NCBI GenBank assembly: GCA_029891385.1
Contig: CM057228.1
Coordinates: 62,998,523 to 63,062,522, forward strand
Length of the DNA: 64,000 nucleotides
Origin: Erythroxylum novogranatense
Lineage: Eukaryota > Streptophyta > Magnoliopsida > Malpighiales > Erythroxylaceae
Reading direction: 5' to 3'
Of this stretch, positions 34,206 through 45,205 are shown one piece after another. Each line of letters begins with the position of its first letter. Position 1 is the first letter of the stretch. Under the pieces are notes generated by a model. The model was not told the origin of the DNA, did not search any database, and worked only from the letters and a program-made list of their open reading frames with translations. A program made the position numbers and the translations under genes.

Positions 34206-35474
34206 TGAGTGATGTCAATTCATGTTCATTTTTGGTTTGGATGTATTTTGATGGGTAAGAGTGTATGTAAGGATATATAGAAGTTGAAGTGATTAAAGCT
34301 AAACCCAGAAAGTTGTGAGCCCCACGTGGGACAGTTATCAATGAGTCCGATATCCAATGGATACGGGACAGTATAGGCACTCGGTCACAACGAAGAAATA
34401 AATGGAAATTGGGTCTCATGAACATATGTATACATGATATGACTGATTTAATTGCATTGAATGGGAATATGAAATTGCATTGAATGGGAATGTGAACTTG
34501 CATTGAATGAGAATATGAAATGTATTGAATGGGCATATGGAATTGTATTGAATGGGCATATGGAATTGTAATGAATGGGCATATGGAATTGTATTGCATG
34601 GGCATGTGGAATTATATTGAAAAGTGAATTGTATGTGCATTGCATAAGGATTATATGAATGATACAGTGTATGGAGCATGAAACAATATGCTTATGTGAA
34701 GTGATTGATCACATGTATATGATATAATATGGTTGCTCATGCAATGATGCAAATGACATGGATCGAATAAGAGTGAAAGTGAAATGATTGATCGAATATA
34801 TGTGATGCCATATGTTGATAATGAGTCACATTATTTGAATTATGTGTTGGGTGACTGGGTGAACCATCGATGATGGTCACTCACTGAGTTCGCAAAACTC
34901 ACCCAAAATTTGCATCTATTTTTCAGGATTCAAAAGAATACCCCGTTCTGCAACAGAAGTAGACTTATTGCATACAGAGGAAAGTTAGGGGTCGGGATCA
35001 GTTCGCGTCTGCATTAGGATATGTCTTATTTATGTATTTCATGTATTCATCGAATTCTGTACAGTGTATAATTAAATGTTTCGGTGTAATAAGTGAAAAA
35101 TATTGGAATTGTAGAAATGTGAATATGAATGTGTATATTGATTGCCAATTGGAAGTGATTATATGTGTTTTGTGTTTTGAAATGGGCCCCAATGGCCCAA
35201 AGTAGACTGTTTTGTTATTGAAAAAGGGTTAAAAATGAAAATGGGCCCAAACAGACTATTGAAATTGTATCGATGGTACTGTTTTGAAAACAAGTTTTGT
35301 TTTTATCGCGACCGTTAACTATATATGGCCCACATTGGACTGTGAGTGTTTTTTAAAAAAATGTTATACCGATTTATGAGTGATTGATTGTTTCTAGCAT
35401 GCTACCTTCGCGGGCACGGACTCGGATATCACCGTCGATGTCAGGTTCGGGTCATGCGGAAGTGAAATGCTACA
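32995..35474 (+). repeat. Element B 3' LTR (2480 bp, internally deleted)
   Basis: Begins TATAATATCCC (TG mutated to TA) and ends GAAATGCTACA. It matches the 5' LTR except that sequence equal to about 16348-18089 is missing. The joint is at about 34317, where GTGA is shared by both sides. The palindrome array (33097-33280), donor-like site (34070), one CCCACGTGGG, the 23-base repeats and the hairpin/acceptor block (34859-34926) are kept. In the first 215 bases I count about 16 differences from the 5' LTR, 13 of them transitions. Confidence 0.92.
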
Positions 35475-36220
35475 TTAAAGGAGCATGGGATCAGTATTTG
35501 GCCTTGATTGAGTTTGCCTATAACAATCATTATCACAGTAGCATCGGGATGGCACCATATGAGGCTTTATATGAAAGACAGTGTCGATCGCCTCTGTATT
35601 GGGATGAAGAGGGTGAGAGAATGATTGAGGGTCCAGAGCTGATTCAGGATACCGCAGACAAGGTAAAATTGATCAGGAGCCGAATAAAAGCGGCTCAGGA
35701 TAGACAAAAGAGTTATATGGATCAACATTGGAGGGAGATGGAATATAATGTGGGAGACAACGTCTTCCTACGAGTGTCACCGTGGAGAGGGGTACTGAGA
35801 TTCGGGAAAAAGGGCAAGTTAAGCCCTAGGTACATTGGTCCATATGAGAACATTGAGTGTATAAGACCTTTGGCCTATAAGCTGGCTTTATCGAGTGAGA
35901 TGTCTCAGTTGCACAATGTCTTCCATGTGAGTTTGTTCCGGAGGTATCGTTCGGACCCAACACATGTGATATCGGCTCAGGAGATTGAGGTAGCTACCAA
36001 TTTGAGCTATGTTGAGAAACCGGTCCAGATTGTTGGATCAAGGGTTAAACAGTTGAGGAATAGGGTTATTCCATTGGTGAAAGTCCTATGGAGGAACCAC
36101 TCAACTGAGGAAGCAACTTGGGAGACCGAGGAGCATATGAGGAGACAGTATCCTCACCTGTTCGACCAAGCAGGGAAGAATTTTGAGGACGAAATTTTTA
36201 TTAGGCGGGGAGAATTGTAA
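35384..36220 (+). CDS. Chimeric open frame: B LTR leader fused to A integrase C-terminus and chromodomain
   Basis: A 278-codon open frame. The first 30 codons (Met at 35384) come from the end of B's 3' LTR, and after the TTAAA joint the frame runs into A integrase. Seen in order: GAWDQYLALIEFAYNNHYHSS (end of the core, residue 32 on), GMAPYEALYERQCRSP, the C-terminal beta domain (VFLRVSPWRGVLRFGKKGKLSPRYIGPYE, HNVFHVSLFRRY), and a chromodomain (IPLVKVLWRNHSTEEATWETEEHMRRQYPHLF, about residues 225-258). Integrase chromodomains of this lineage bind histone marks and steer insertion. The catalytic DDE part is missing. Expression would need a transcript from the B LTR and is speculative. Confidence 0.85.
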   Translation: MIVSSMLPSRARTRISPSMSGSGHAEVKCYIKGAWDQYLALIEFAYNNHYHSSIGMAPYEALYERQCRSPLYWDEEGERMIEGPELIQDTADKVKLIRSRIKAAQDRQKSYMDQHWREMEYNVGDNVFLRVSPWRGVLRFGKKGKLSPRYIGPYENIECIRPLAYKLALSSEMSQLHNVFHVSLFRRYRSDPTHVISAQEIEVATNLSYVEKPVQIVGSRVKQLRNRVIPLVKVLWRNHSTEEATWETEEHMRRQYPHLFDQAGKNFEDEIFIRRGEL

Positions 36221-39200
36221 CATCCCATCACCGATGGGAAGGGTAATTTAGTTATTTGGGATGGGCTAGGCGAGTGTAAATATATCTCGGCATGAAAATG
36301 CATCATATAGCCTCTATAATTATATGAATGGTAATGTTTGCACATGCATATGATTGTACATGCATTCATGATATTTCCCGACATATGGGTCTAAATGTAA
36401 TTTTGTGGGATAATTGTGTTTGAAAAGTTGATTTGGAGTGGTTTATGTGTGTTTTCCATTTTTAGGGAATTTCAGGAATTTTTCTGAAAATTTTAGGGGA
36501 GAATTTTTGAACCGAAAAAAAATCACCGAGTGGCGGACTGATTGGTTTTCGGTACCAAAAATGTCTGTCCTACGACACTGAAATATTGAGTACATTAATT
36601 TGGGATTGTAATTAGAGCCATTGGAATTGGATGGATTAAAGTAAATGGTACTACTTGATGATTTTGTCTTTTTCTCCATTAAGTGACAAGTGTCCTCTTT
36701 CATTTAAGGGTTTTGTTTTATTCCCTTCATTCATTCTCGACTCTTCTCCTTAAATGCATAAGAAACTCACTTTGAAGGTTTAAAAAGGTTACCTTGAGAG
36801 TTAAAAACCTCCTTCATCCGTTGGTGTTTCTTTCCTTCCTCCTTCGATTATTTTTCCATCCTAACTTGCTTGCCCTTCTTTATTTTCAACCAAGACCAAA
36901 CTTAAGCCTTGTGAAGATGGCGAATTGTGCGTGTATTGGAGTGATAGCCGTAGGTGTTGGTGAGAGGTAGAGGAGTTTGAGTGGTTTGGAGAATTGAAGA
37001 GCTTGAAGCTTGTTTAGGTAAGAATTTTGTTTTGTGTCCTTTAATTAGTAGGTAGAAGCATGTATTGTGCTTGTTGGTGCATTAATTTCATAAAGCTTAT
37101 GGTTTAATTGTATGGGTAGGTTGCTTCTTTGATTGGTTTATGATTGGTAAAAGATGAATTATCAACATGTTTTGGATTGGTTTTGTGATGCTAGATGAAT
37201 GGAAATTTCGGGAAGAAAATTGTGTATGTTGTGTGTTGCCAATTGGGATTAATTACTCAAGTAAATGTCATGATAAATTTGTGGTTAAATTCTTGGTTAA
37301 ATGGGATGGTTATTGATGTGGTATTGATGCTTGCATGAAAGGAATAGAGCTTTGGTTGAAATCTGGAAAATGGAACTTGTGCATGTTTCAGTTATTTGTT
37401 TATAACTTTTGATGTAGTTATGCTATTGAGTTAAGGTTTGTTTTAAATTAAACTTGAGAAGTATGGATAGAATTCCTATGAAGGAAGTTCTGCCCAATTG
37501 TGGCTTGAAGAGCTTTGAATTTTTCTTGGAAGTTTAGATATGTGCTGGATGAATAGTATCCGAATTTTGGTTCCATTATTGAAGACCTGAAAATTTGAGA
37601 ATTTTTCTAGGATAAAGGAGACAGATTTTGTGAAATTGGTATTACTGAAAGTTGAAGATTTATGTGTTATCTTTATAACGCCACTAAGTATGATATTTTT
37701 TTATGTGTAGCTTGCAAGTTATGGTATGATAATGTTCAGGTGGCAATTCAGCTCAAATTGTGTTTTGGTATGCAAATGTTCTAAGGGCATAGGTTTGGTA
37801 CTTTCTGTGTTCTGATATTTATTTGGGTCTGTTAAAGGTCAAATTGACTCAAGTGACATTCTAGAAAGTTGTAGAGGATTGTTGTATCTTTCTAATGAGG
37901 TATTTCATGCGAATTTTGGATCTAAGGATTGTTAGATATAAATTTCTAAAGCTTTGTTAGGGTTTAGGTTAAATGCTGATTTCGTAAACCCTAACAGGAC
38001 AGCCACATTCATGAGGGGATTTGACCTAGTTTGAATTGGAATTTGCTTAGAAGTCCTTCTTTATAATTTAAGCATATTGTCTGAGCTTTTTATTGCTATA
38101 TGGTATGGAAAATTTTGCCAAGGGGATATGGAGTTATGAATTTTGAAAGATTGGGTTTCTGTTGAGAATAAATTGGGTAAGCTGAACCTTTGTTTGCGAA
38201 TTTGATTTAGTTAGAGATGGAATTGGCTTCTAAGTTGTTGATGAAAGATGTAGCATTTGTTTTTCTCCTTTTATTTATATAAAATTTGAAATTTTAAGGG
38301 GATGAAAAGTTATGATTTTTGGAAATTCTGATGTTGTTTAGTGTGAAGCTGATCGATCAGTCACTTTGAGGGACTTTTTGACCTTTTTAGAGATCGAAAT
38401 TGTTGTTAAGTACTGCATGAAAGTTTTAGATATTTCTTTTATCTTTCTCACGGTATAAATTTTGTAAATTTTAGATATCGGAGTCAAAAGTTATGATCTT
38501 TATAAGTGGATACGTTCTGGATGGAAAAAACAGACGCAAAAAAGCAGACACAAAAAGCAGATGCAAAAAGCAAACGCAAAAAGTAGACACAAAAAGCAGA
38601 CGCAAAAAGCAGACCCAAAAAGCAGACGCAAGAAAAAAAAAGACGCAAAAAAAAGACGGAAAAAGCAGACGATAGAAATGAGACGATGGAAATGAGGCGA
38701 TAGAATTAAGATGAAAGCAAAAAAACAGACTGTACTCTTTTGGTCATAACTTCTTCTCTAGACCTCCAAACGACCTGATTTTTGAAGCATTGGATTTCTA
38801 AGACATTTTTCTATCTTTTCATACCAAATATATCAGTTTTGACAATAAATGGAGAAAGATCGACCCGATTAAAGTGAGCTGACAGGTGGAAAAAGTCTAA
38901 ACATTGTTCCGGTATTTTAGAGATATCTTGAGCTATAGAGCTCGGATTGATCTGATTCTTCTTGAAAATTAAACTAGAGACATGGATTTACAATTTACCT
39001 GAAGGATCCAATTGACAATTTAGCCTCTAAGACTTTCAATTTCTGGATTGAAGTTATGTGTAGTGTGTTGATCTGAGCATGTTTGGGAATATCTTTTTCG
39101 TCTGAACTCTGATTGACCTGATTCTCGAGGCATCGGATACGTGAAACTTTGAATTTCATTTATTTGTAAAATTGGAAATTTTTAAAGTGGAATATTGACG

Positions 39201-40054
39201 GGAATTGGTTAGGTCGAAGTAAGGAGATCGGGTAATGATTTTCTGATCCGTCTTTTATTTATAATAGGACCTATGGAGGTTTGAATTGAGTGATTTTGGT
39301 GTCAATGAGTTTCTAATGTTTAGAGAAAATTGTTGTGACGAAAAATTGTGAAATAGTTCCGAGAATGTCATGAACATGCATTGTACATATCTAAATTGCT
39401 ACATGTGCATTATTTAATATTCCTGATTGTGCATCTGGTAATGGGTGATTGTTGTGATTGTTTAGAGGCACAGTTGGAACGTTATCCCACGAACGTTGCC
39501 GAGACTTCCCAAAATTAGTTCGGAAGCTATTTGGTGAGTAACCTAGATGGTTTCTCGATTATTAATTGTTTATATTTTGCACTTATAACACTGTGGAGAA
39601 TAATGGTGGGCTTTGCGTTGTTTATGCCTGGTTCCGGACCGAAGGTGTCCGATGTATTGGGAGTTTATGACATAGAAGTGCTATATGTGATTTGGAATGT
39701 GATTTATTGTGACCTACTTGTGTGAATGTGGTAATTTAGGACCGAATATGATATGGGCTTTGTTTTATATTCCCATGTGCATTCCATACTTAATGCATGA
39801 TTAGTAATTGACAGTTGTGACTGGAGCAGCCACCGAGAGCTTAAAGCTCAATGTATTTGGGCCTCGAGCCCATAGTGTTTCAGAGCCTCAGGCTCAACGA
39901 ATAATGCGCCCTTATTGGGACAGTTTAGGCGCTCGGTCACAACAACGAAATAAATTAAAAAAAAGGGTCGCATACGCATTACATATGCATTTGATTGAAT
40001 GATTTTGATTTTGATTGAGTGAAAGGCAAATCGCCTTGTGTCCATGTGAATAAC
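36203..40054 (+). repeat. Element A polypurine tract and 3' LTR, left part
   Basis: TTAGGCGGGGAGAAT precedes the LTR, which starts TGTAACATCCC at 36216 and matches the 5' LTR through 40054, where D is inserted with ATAAC duplicated. The donor-like site is kept at 37017/37018. The remaining part of the LTR is 59745-60220. No gene is present. Confidence 0.93.
38515..38675 (+). repeat. AGCAGACGCAAAAA array in A 3' LTR
   Basis: About twelve units of 12-13 bases (GCAGACGCAAAAA, GCAGACACAAAAA), more regular than the 5' copy (8985-9135). It creates a Lys/Arg-rich open frame that I regard as spurious. Confidence 0.88.
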
Positions 40055-41506
40055 TGATCGTGGCTTTGTCGATTCGACCTTACGATCGATCCTCGAAAAC
40101 CAGTCAAAAATAATAATTCCAAAGATTGCAATACAGGATGCAACCTCGGGTCGTCTCACTTAATTGGAACCAAGTGAAAAAGGTCTAAGCTAGCCTAATT
40201 ACCAAAAATTGCAATCAAAGTTGATAAAATGGGGGTTTGGTATGTTGATCGGAACTGGTAAAAGTAATTAAAATTGGAGAAAAAGTATAAAAGAATATTT
40301 TTTTGATTTTTGAGAATTATGCAATTGACAAAAACTAAGATAGTAATCAAATTGATAAAATCCTCTTGAAAATGGGCGCAGGCTATCATAGTTGAAAATG
40401 ATTTTTCGGGGATAGAATCCACTACGTTTCAAAAGATCAACCCTAAAGGACTCTTTAGGTCCAAAGATTTAACTAATGAACTCCATCATTTAAATCCTTG
40501 TTAAAAACCTTAGTGTGAAAATTGGACAAGTAAATGCAACTGATCAATCTGATAAAAACACAACCATGTAAATCAAACACAACTAGGCAGATTATGAGAG
40601 TCAATGCAATATCCGAATGACATATATGAGACTTCATATATTAAGCATCGAAATTTTACAAATAACTATGTCCAAATCGTCACATATTGTTCAGCACACG
40701 GTTAAACTATTAACCATGCTAATCTAGTTATACAGATGCAACCTCTAACTCAGAGCTTACACAAACATAACTAAACTTCAGACACTATATGATTACTCCC
40801 CTTTGAAGCTATCGGTGAACTCAAACCATTGCTACATCTTCAAGAGGAAATGTAGTTTAGCTACGCATGTCTTCGGACTCTCTCACGACTTATGAAGATT
40901 GGACGTCTCCCATGGTAGCAAAAGATGCTGAAGGTGGAATAATGGTAATGATCGAAGATGATAAAAATGGAAAATGGCGGTGAAGAGATAGTTGTCTCTG
41001 CTGCCTCTCAAGAGCGTCTCTGGAAAGATCTTCTTCCTTGACCTAAAAATAGCAAAGTTTTTAAATGATGGATGCGGATCGGGTCAATATAGTGAGGCAA
41101 ATTTTCCATTTAAAGTCGGGTATCCGCTCATACGTCGCGACGTGTAAATAAATATTCGTCGCGACATGTAAAATTGACTTGCTTGTCGCGACGTGCGAAT
41201 TAACATGCGTCGCGACGTGTGGTTGCTCGTCGCGACGTGTGAATAGGATCTCATGACCTGTTGACTTTCTGATGGATTGACTCCTTTGCTCCTGAAATAT
41301 AAAATAACATTTTGCAGTATCAATTGTCCTTATGAAAATCATAGAGAAATTAATATCAAATTATGACAATTTACTGACAAATTGCGAATTACAAGAACTC
41401 GTTATAAGGAACCAATTTAAGCACAAAAGTCATCAATTAGGAGTCAATGAGTGCATAAACAGTTATGAAAATACAACCAATTTATAATGTAAACTTGGCT
41501 CAATCA
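40055..41506 (-). repeat. Element D 3' LTR (1452 bp)
   Basis: Direct repeat of 58263-59739. On the plus strand it starts TGATCGTGG and ends GGCTCAATCA. It carries five CGTCGCGACG-type palindromes at 41131-41245 that are kept in the other LTR at 59364-59482. About 7 of the first 110 bases differ between the two LTRs. Minus-strand CCATCATTTAAAAAC lies near 41055-41070. Confidence 0.93.
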
Positions 41507-41521
41507 AATTCCCCCACACTT
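41507..41521 (-). other. Element D polypurine tract
   Basis: AAGTGTGGGGGAATT on the minus strand, directly before the 3' LTR start (TGATTGAGCC). AAGTGTGGGGGA recurs at two other places in D (42742-42753 and 45102-45113). Confidence 0.85.
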
Positions 41522-42959
41522 AGACCTTTATACTCCCAGAGAAAGTTTACAAGAGTCAAAAAGAATACAAGAGGGAAAGAAAATATCCGCCCATGCTCAA
41601 AACAATAAAAGGAAATTGACGCAATTCACTGCCTCAGAATTCAACCACAACAAATTGAAAAAGTGCAAATAAAACAAATACTGAAAGAATTTAAGTACAA
41701 GAGATTGAACAAAAGAGAATCACTCAGGATATAGTGTTTCCGCTCATCTCACTTGTGTTTAGGGATATTTTTACTCTCAATCTGCTTAATCCATCTCCTA
41801 CCATAGGCTTGTGTCAAGTCTATTTCTCCACTACAAGAACTATCATTTCGAAGATCAAAAGGACTTTTAGGGTTGTAATGTATGGAAGGCTAAATGAATG
41901 GATGAAGTGAAAGAAAGAAAGTATGAGCACATGCACTAAACGAGGAACTGATGTCAATAGTTGAACTGAAACTAAACACTTGCATAAACAGAATGCGTAC
42001 ACTTTTTTTTTCACTGTCTCATTTTTGAGATATTGTCCCTTTTTGGGACACACAAAATTCACTATCCCTGTTTGGGATATATATATATATAATTTTTATT
42101 TTTATTAATTAGAAACAAAAGCAAAATAACTAATGACACCATAAAAATATGAATGCAAATGCTCATAACAAGAGGGCTCAAGGGGCTAGCAAGGGATAAG
42201 TATTTAAGGGACTGTGTTTGAGAAAAGGGGTTGAAGAAGGAATGCCTCTATGACATCAACAAAAATCTAGTCCATCAAGCTTCGAGTAAGAATTGAAACA
42301 AGTTCTAGAGAAGTATGAAATAAGCAGATGCACACAAAGATAAAAGAAAATTTTTGGCTCAAATATCCTTCCAACAAGGGTATTGTCTCTATGAACAATC
42401 TCAAGTCTCAAAAACTTAAAATGCTACTTTGTTAGCATGCTTTCATTCACTTTGTTTTGAAAACATTGAAAGCAAGATTTTGCCAATTCCAACTATCATT
42501 AAAAGGATGGAAGGTGTTTTCAAAGACTCAAGCATCATTTTGAAACTAGTAAAAGCTTTGAAAACAACAGACACAAAAGTCCAGTGCAGAAAATGTTTGA
42601 ATTGAGTGGAAGAATTAGGCAAAGATCATTCATGCATAAAGGTGACGTCGCGACGTATCGCGATGTGCGGACGTCGTGACGTATAACACGGATGCCATCG
42701 CGACGTACGCAATCGAATGAACAGATAAATGGGGAAACAGCTCCCCCACACTTAAAGCACACATTGTCCTCAATGAAAAAGTAGCAAGGAAAACATAATA
42801 AGAATAAGGCACAAAGGGAGAGAAGATGGAAATGAAGATTGATCATTAATTGGAACAAGTCAAGTACAAAAAGGAAAAAAGAACCAAGGAACTAAATACA
42901 AAAAGAAGACAACAAAAGAAAATAAATACAAGAAAAGAAAAGAGCAAAATGCCAAAATT
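41522..42959 (-). other. Element D 3' non-coding region
   Basis: No gene seen. It holds a short TA run (42080-42092), a paired GTCCCTTTTTGGGAC inverted repeat (42040-42054), two to three GTCGCGACG palindrome variants (42643-42712) and an AAGTGTGGGGGAGCTG purine tract at 42740-42755. Confidence 0.7.
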
Positions 42960-44265
42960 AGGCCGGAGGATCATCAGTCGGCGGGTCTGAAGGGACAGCT
43001 TGAGAAGTGCTAGGGCCAGCTGAAGAATCCCGGGTTGCAGGAGGGATAGGCAACTGGAGACGATCCACAATCAATGTGAACATGGAGTGGTAAAACTGGC
43101 GGTCAGCTGCCATCTTGGCCTCAATGCGCTGTAGGTCCTCGCGAAGAAGGGCGACCTGATCAGGGAGGGCGGGAGGTGAAGGAGGTTAAGGGGTGTGATC
43201 GCGAGGCGGAGCCTCGGAAGGAGGTGCAACAACTGAAGGAGCAGGAGTGGAGGAAACCACAGGGTGAGGGGAGGAATAAGGAGGTGGGGAGTGTAGGCGA
43301 TGAGGGTTGCGGAGACGGATATATTTGAAGGCAAGGGCAGGCTCAAAAGTGAGATCGGTCGGATGTTCCGAAACTCGATAGGCACGGAACATGTCGGTGA
43401 TCAGGTGGGGAAAGATGAGGGAATGGTTGACGTTAGAGGATAGGATGCACTGGCGGAGGGCGGAGGTGATGGCTTGAGCTAAGTTTTCGGGTCGGCCGAC
43501 CATCAACAGGTAGATATAGAGAGCCTGCTCCTTAGGAACCATGGTAAGGTGGGAGGTGGGGAGGATGTTGTAGAAAATGAAATGAAGCCACAGACGGGCT
43601 TTGGAGCGAAGGTCGGAGCTGCGGATGTAACGTTGAGCCCCCCTGGGTTGATACCAGTCGGTACCCTCGGGATAGAGGGTGTAAAGGTCGGGTGTGAAGG
43701 ACATCGGCCCAAGGGTACTCATTGATGAGTTCGGTGTAGTGGCAACGGGGGGTAGCAGGGAGGTGGTAATGCTCCCTAATAAAGACAGTAGTGAAAGCGC
43801 GGGGAATGGTAACACCGCAGAAATTTATTCTGTAAGTTCCGGAGTAACGGGCATTGGTATAGTAATGGCGGACGAAAGTGAGGTTCCCAGAGGTTCGACG
43901 ATGGGCTAAGTTGGAGAGGTTGAGTTGAAAAAGTTGTCGAACAAAGGGGTTGTTGTGGAGGGTTAGAGGAAAAGGCTTTTCCTTGAGTATGGCCCTGGCC
44001 TCAGTTTTTGCGGCCAGTTCAGCAAACTCCGGATCAACCGGAAAGGAAGAAGAATGAGTAGGAGAAGGTTTTTGGTGTGAAGAAGGTGAAGGTTGAGGAG
44101 AATGGGAGTGAGTAGAGAAACTCCTAAAGAGGATGGAGAGGCAGCGGGGTGAGGGGAAATGGAATGGTCGGAGAAAAACTCGTGGAGCGAGTCGGAGGAA
44201 GAGGGGATGACATGAGAAGGAGAATGGGGACAGTCGTCCCTGCTAACATTCTTGGCTCGAGGCAT
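42960..44265 (-). pseudogene. Element D extra ORF resembling 'putative plant transposon protein' in the envelope position
   Basis: Minus-strand ORF downstream of the pol position, starting MPRAKNVSRDDC at 44265. The N-terminus is Ser/Pro/His-rich. After frame changes comes the conserved region: EFAELAAKTEARAIL, FVRHYYTNARYSGTY..., HYTELINEYPW, then SDLRSKARLWLHFIFYNILPTSH, EQALYIYLLMVGRPENLAQAI, SLIFPHLITDMFRAYRV (43690-43370), and a Pro-rich tail. Order and wording fit the Pfam family annotated as putative plant transposon protein, often found in Athila-type elements. Its function is unknown. At least two frameshifts are present; the longest open part is 43815-43186. No signal peptide or membrane segment is visible, so it is not an obvious envelope protein. 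Confidence 0.72.
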
Positions 44266-44334
44266 TGTCCTACACACACAAAGAAATAGAACAGAAAAAT
44301 CAATAAGGAGTTAAGCAAAAATCAGCCACCTCAT

Positions 44335-44895
44335 CGCGATGTATGGCGATTTTTCAGACACATCGCGACGAGCAACGCTCGTCGCGAAGACCTAACTTAA
44401 AACTACTAACAATGGGGAAAAAATGGCAAAACGAGAAGGAATGGGACACTTATAGAGGTCGAAAAAATGCAAGGAGAGAGACGGCAGAGACTCTGGGCAC
44501 AGCTGTACGACGGAGAGAATTGAAAGAAATCGAGAGCGATGACGGCAGAAATAGAGTGTCAGAGGAGAAAAGATGAAAGGGAAGAGAAGAAGAAGAAACG
44601 ACGAATAGAGGCAAAAGGTCGCGAGGGGAAAAGAAAAATAGGGGTACCTGGCAAAACGAGAAGACTAACGGACAGAAAGGGAAAAAAGGAATTTCAATTG
44701 ACGGCACGTCGCGACGTAAAAATTTGAGCACGTCGCGACGTACAAATTTAAATACGTCGCAACTTTACGATGTGAGCATGTCGCGATGTACAAATTTAAA
44801 TACGTCACGACGTAAGGATGTGAGCACGTCGCGATGTACAAATTTAAATACGTCGCGACGTAAGGGGCAAAAAACGAGGTACGTCGTGACGTGGC
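44335..44895. repeat. CGTCGCGACG palindromes and 48-base tandem repeat in element D
   Basis: CGTCGCGA-type motifs occur at 44335-44390 and densely at 44703-44893. In the second stretch a 48-base unit (ACGTCGCGATGTACAAATTT, AAATACGTCGCGACGTAAGG, ATGTGAGC) is repeated about 3.5 times. The intervening 44400-44700 is purine-rich on the plus strand with no gene. Confidence 0.85.
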
Positions 44896-45205
44896 GTCTA
44901 CCCGAACAAAAAATCCAAACCTAAAGATCCTAAGCAATATGCATAATCAATCAACAATCAATCTCACAAAAACCAATCTCTTCTACCAATGTCATGCTTC
45001 GTGAATTCAGAAAGATTTAAGGCTCACAAAGGGGGAGTAATTTATTAGAACAAGAAATAGAAATCCTACCTAACTATAGCTAATCCTACTGGTTGGGTCT
45101 CTCCCCCACACTTAATCAACATATTCATGCAACACAAAATTTCATATCAATTCCAAGTAAGGCGCATAAATATATTAAGAATACAGGTAGAGGAACAACC
45201 TAGGC
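44896..45205 (-). other. Element D junction region with second polypurine-like tract
   Basis: No coding motif. AAGTGTGGGGGAGAGACC on the minus strand (about 45096-45113) copies the start of the true polypurine tract. RT, RNase H and integrase, expected between protease and the extra ORF, are absent, so a deletion of several kb must lie near here. Confidence 0.6.

Larger units (their letters stand above)
14973..35474 (+). mobile_element. Element B: large non-coding LTR element (LARD-like), split by C
   Basis: Bounded by TTAAA (14968-14972 and 35475-35479). 5' LTR 14973-19246 and 3' LTR 32995-35474 frame an internal region (19247-21415 plus 31419-32994, about 3.75 kb without C) with an initiator-tRNA-Met primer site and a polypurine tract (AAGGAGGAAAGAAT, 32981-32994) but no recognisable gag or pol. 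Long LTRs, a retroviral-type primer site and no protein match the class called large retrotransposon derivatives, which would depend on proteins of another element. LTR starts TGTAATATCCC. Confidence 0.88.

Noticed and set aside
38493..38675. Lys/Arg-rich 60-codon frame resembling a nuclear-localised basic peptide
   Set aside because: Product of the AGCAGACGCAAAAA array inside the A LTR; the 5' LTR copy does not keep the frame.
42040..42054. GTCCCTTTTTGGGAC inverted repeat as a transcription terminator
   Set aside because: Intrinsic hairpin terminators are bacterial; in a plant retroelement there is no support for this role.
43071..44265. The D extra ORF as a true envelope protein
   Set aside because: No signal peptide or membrane segment is visible, and motifs fit a cytoplasmic or nuclear plant transposon-associated family better.
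44343..44576. Charged plus-strand frames at 44343-44727 and minus-strand counterparts
   Set aside because: Purine-rich spacer of element D; open only because of composition.
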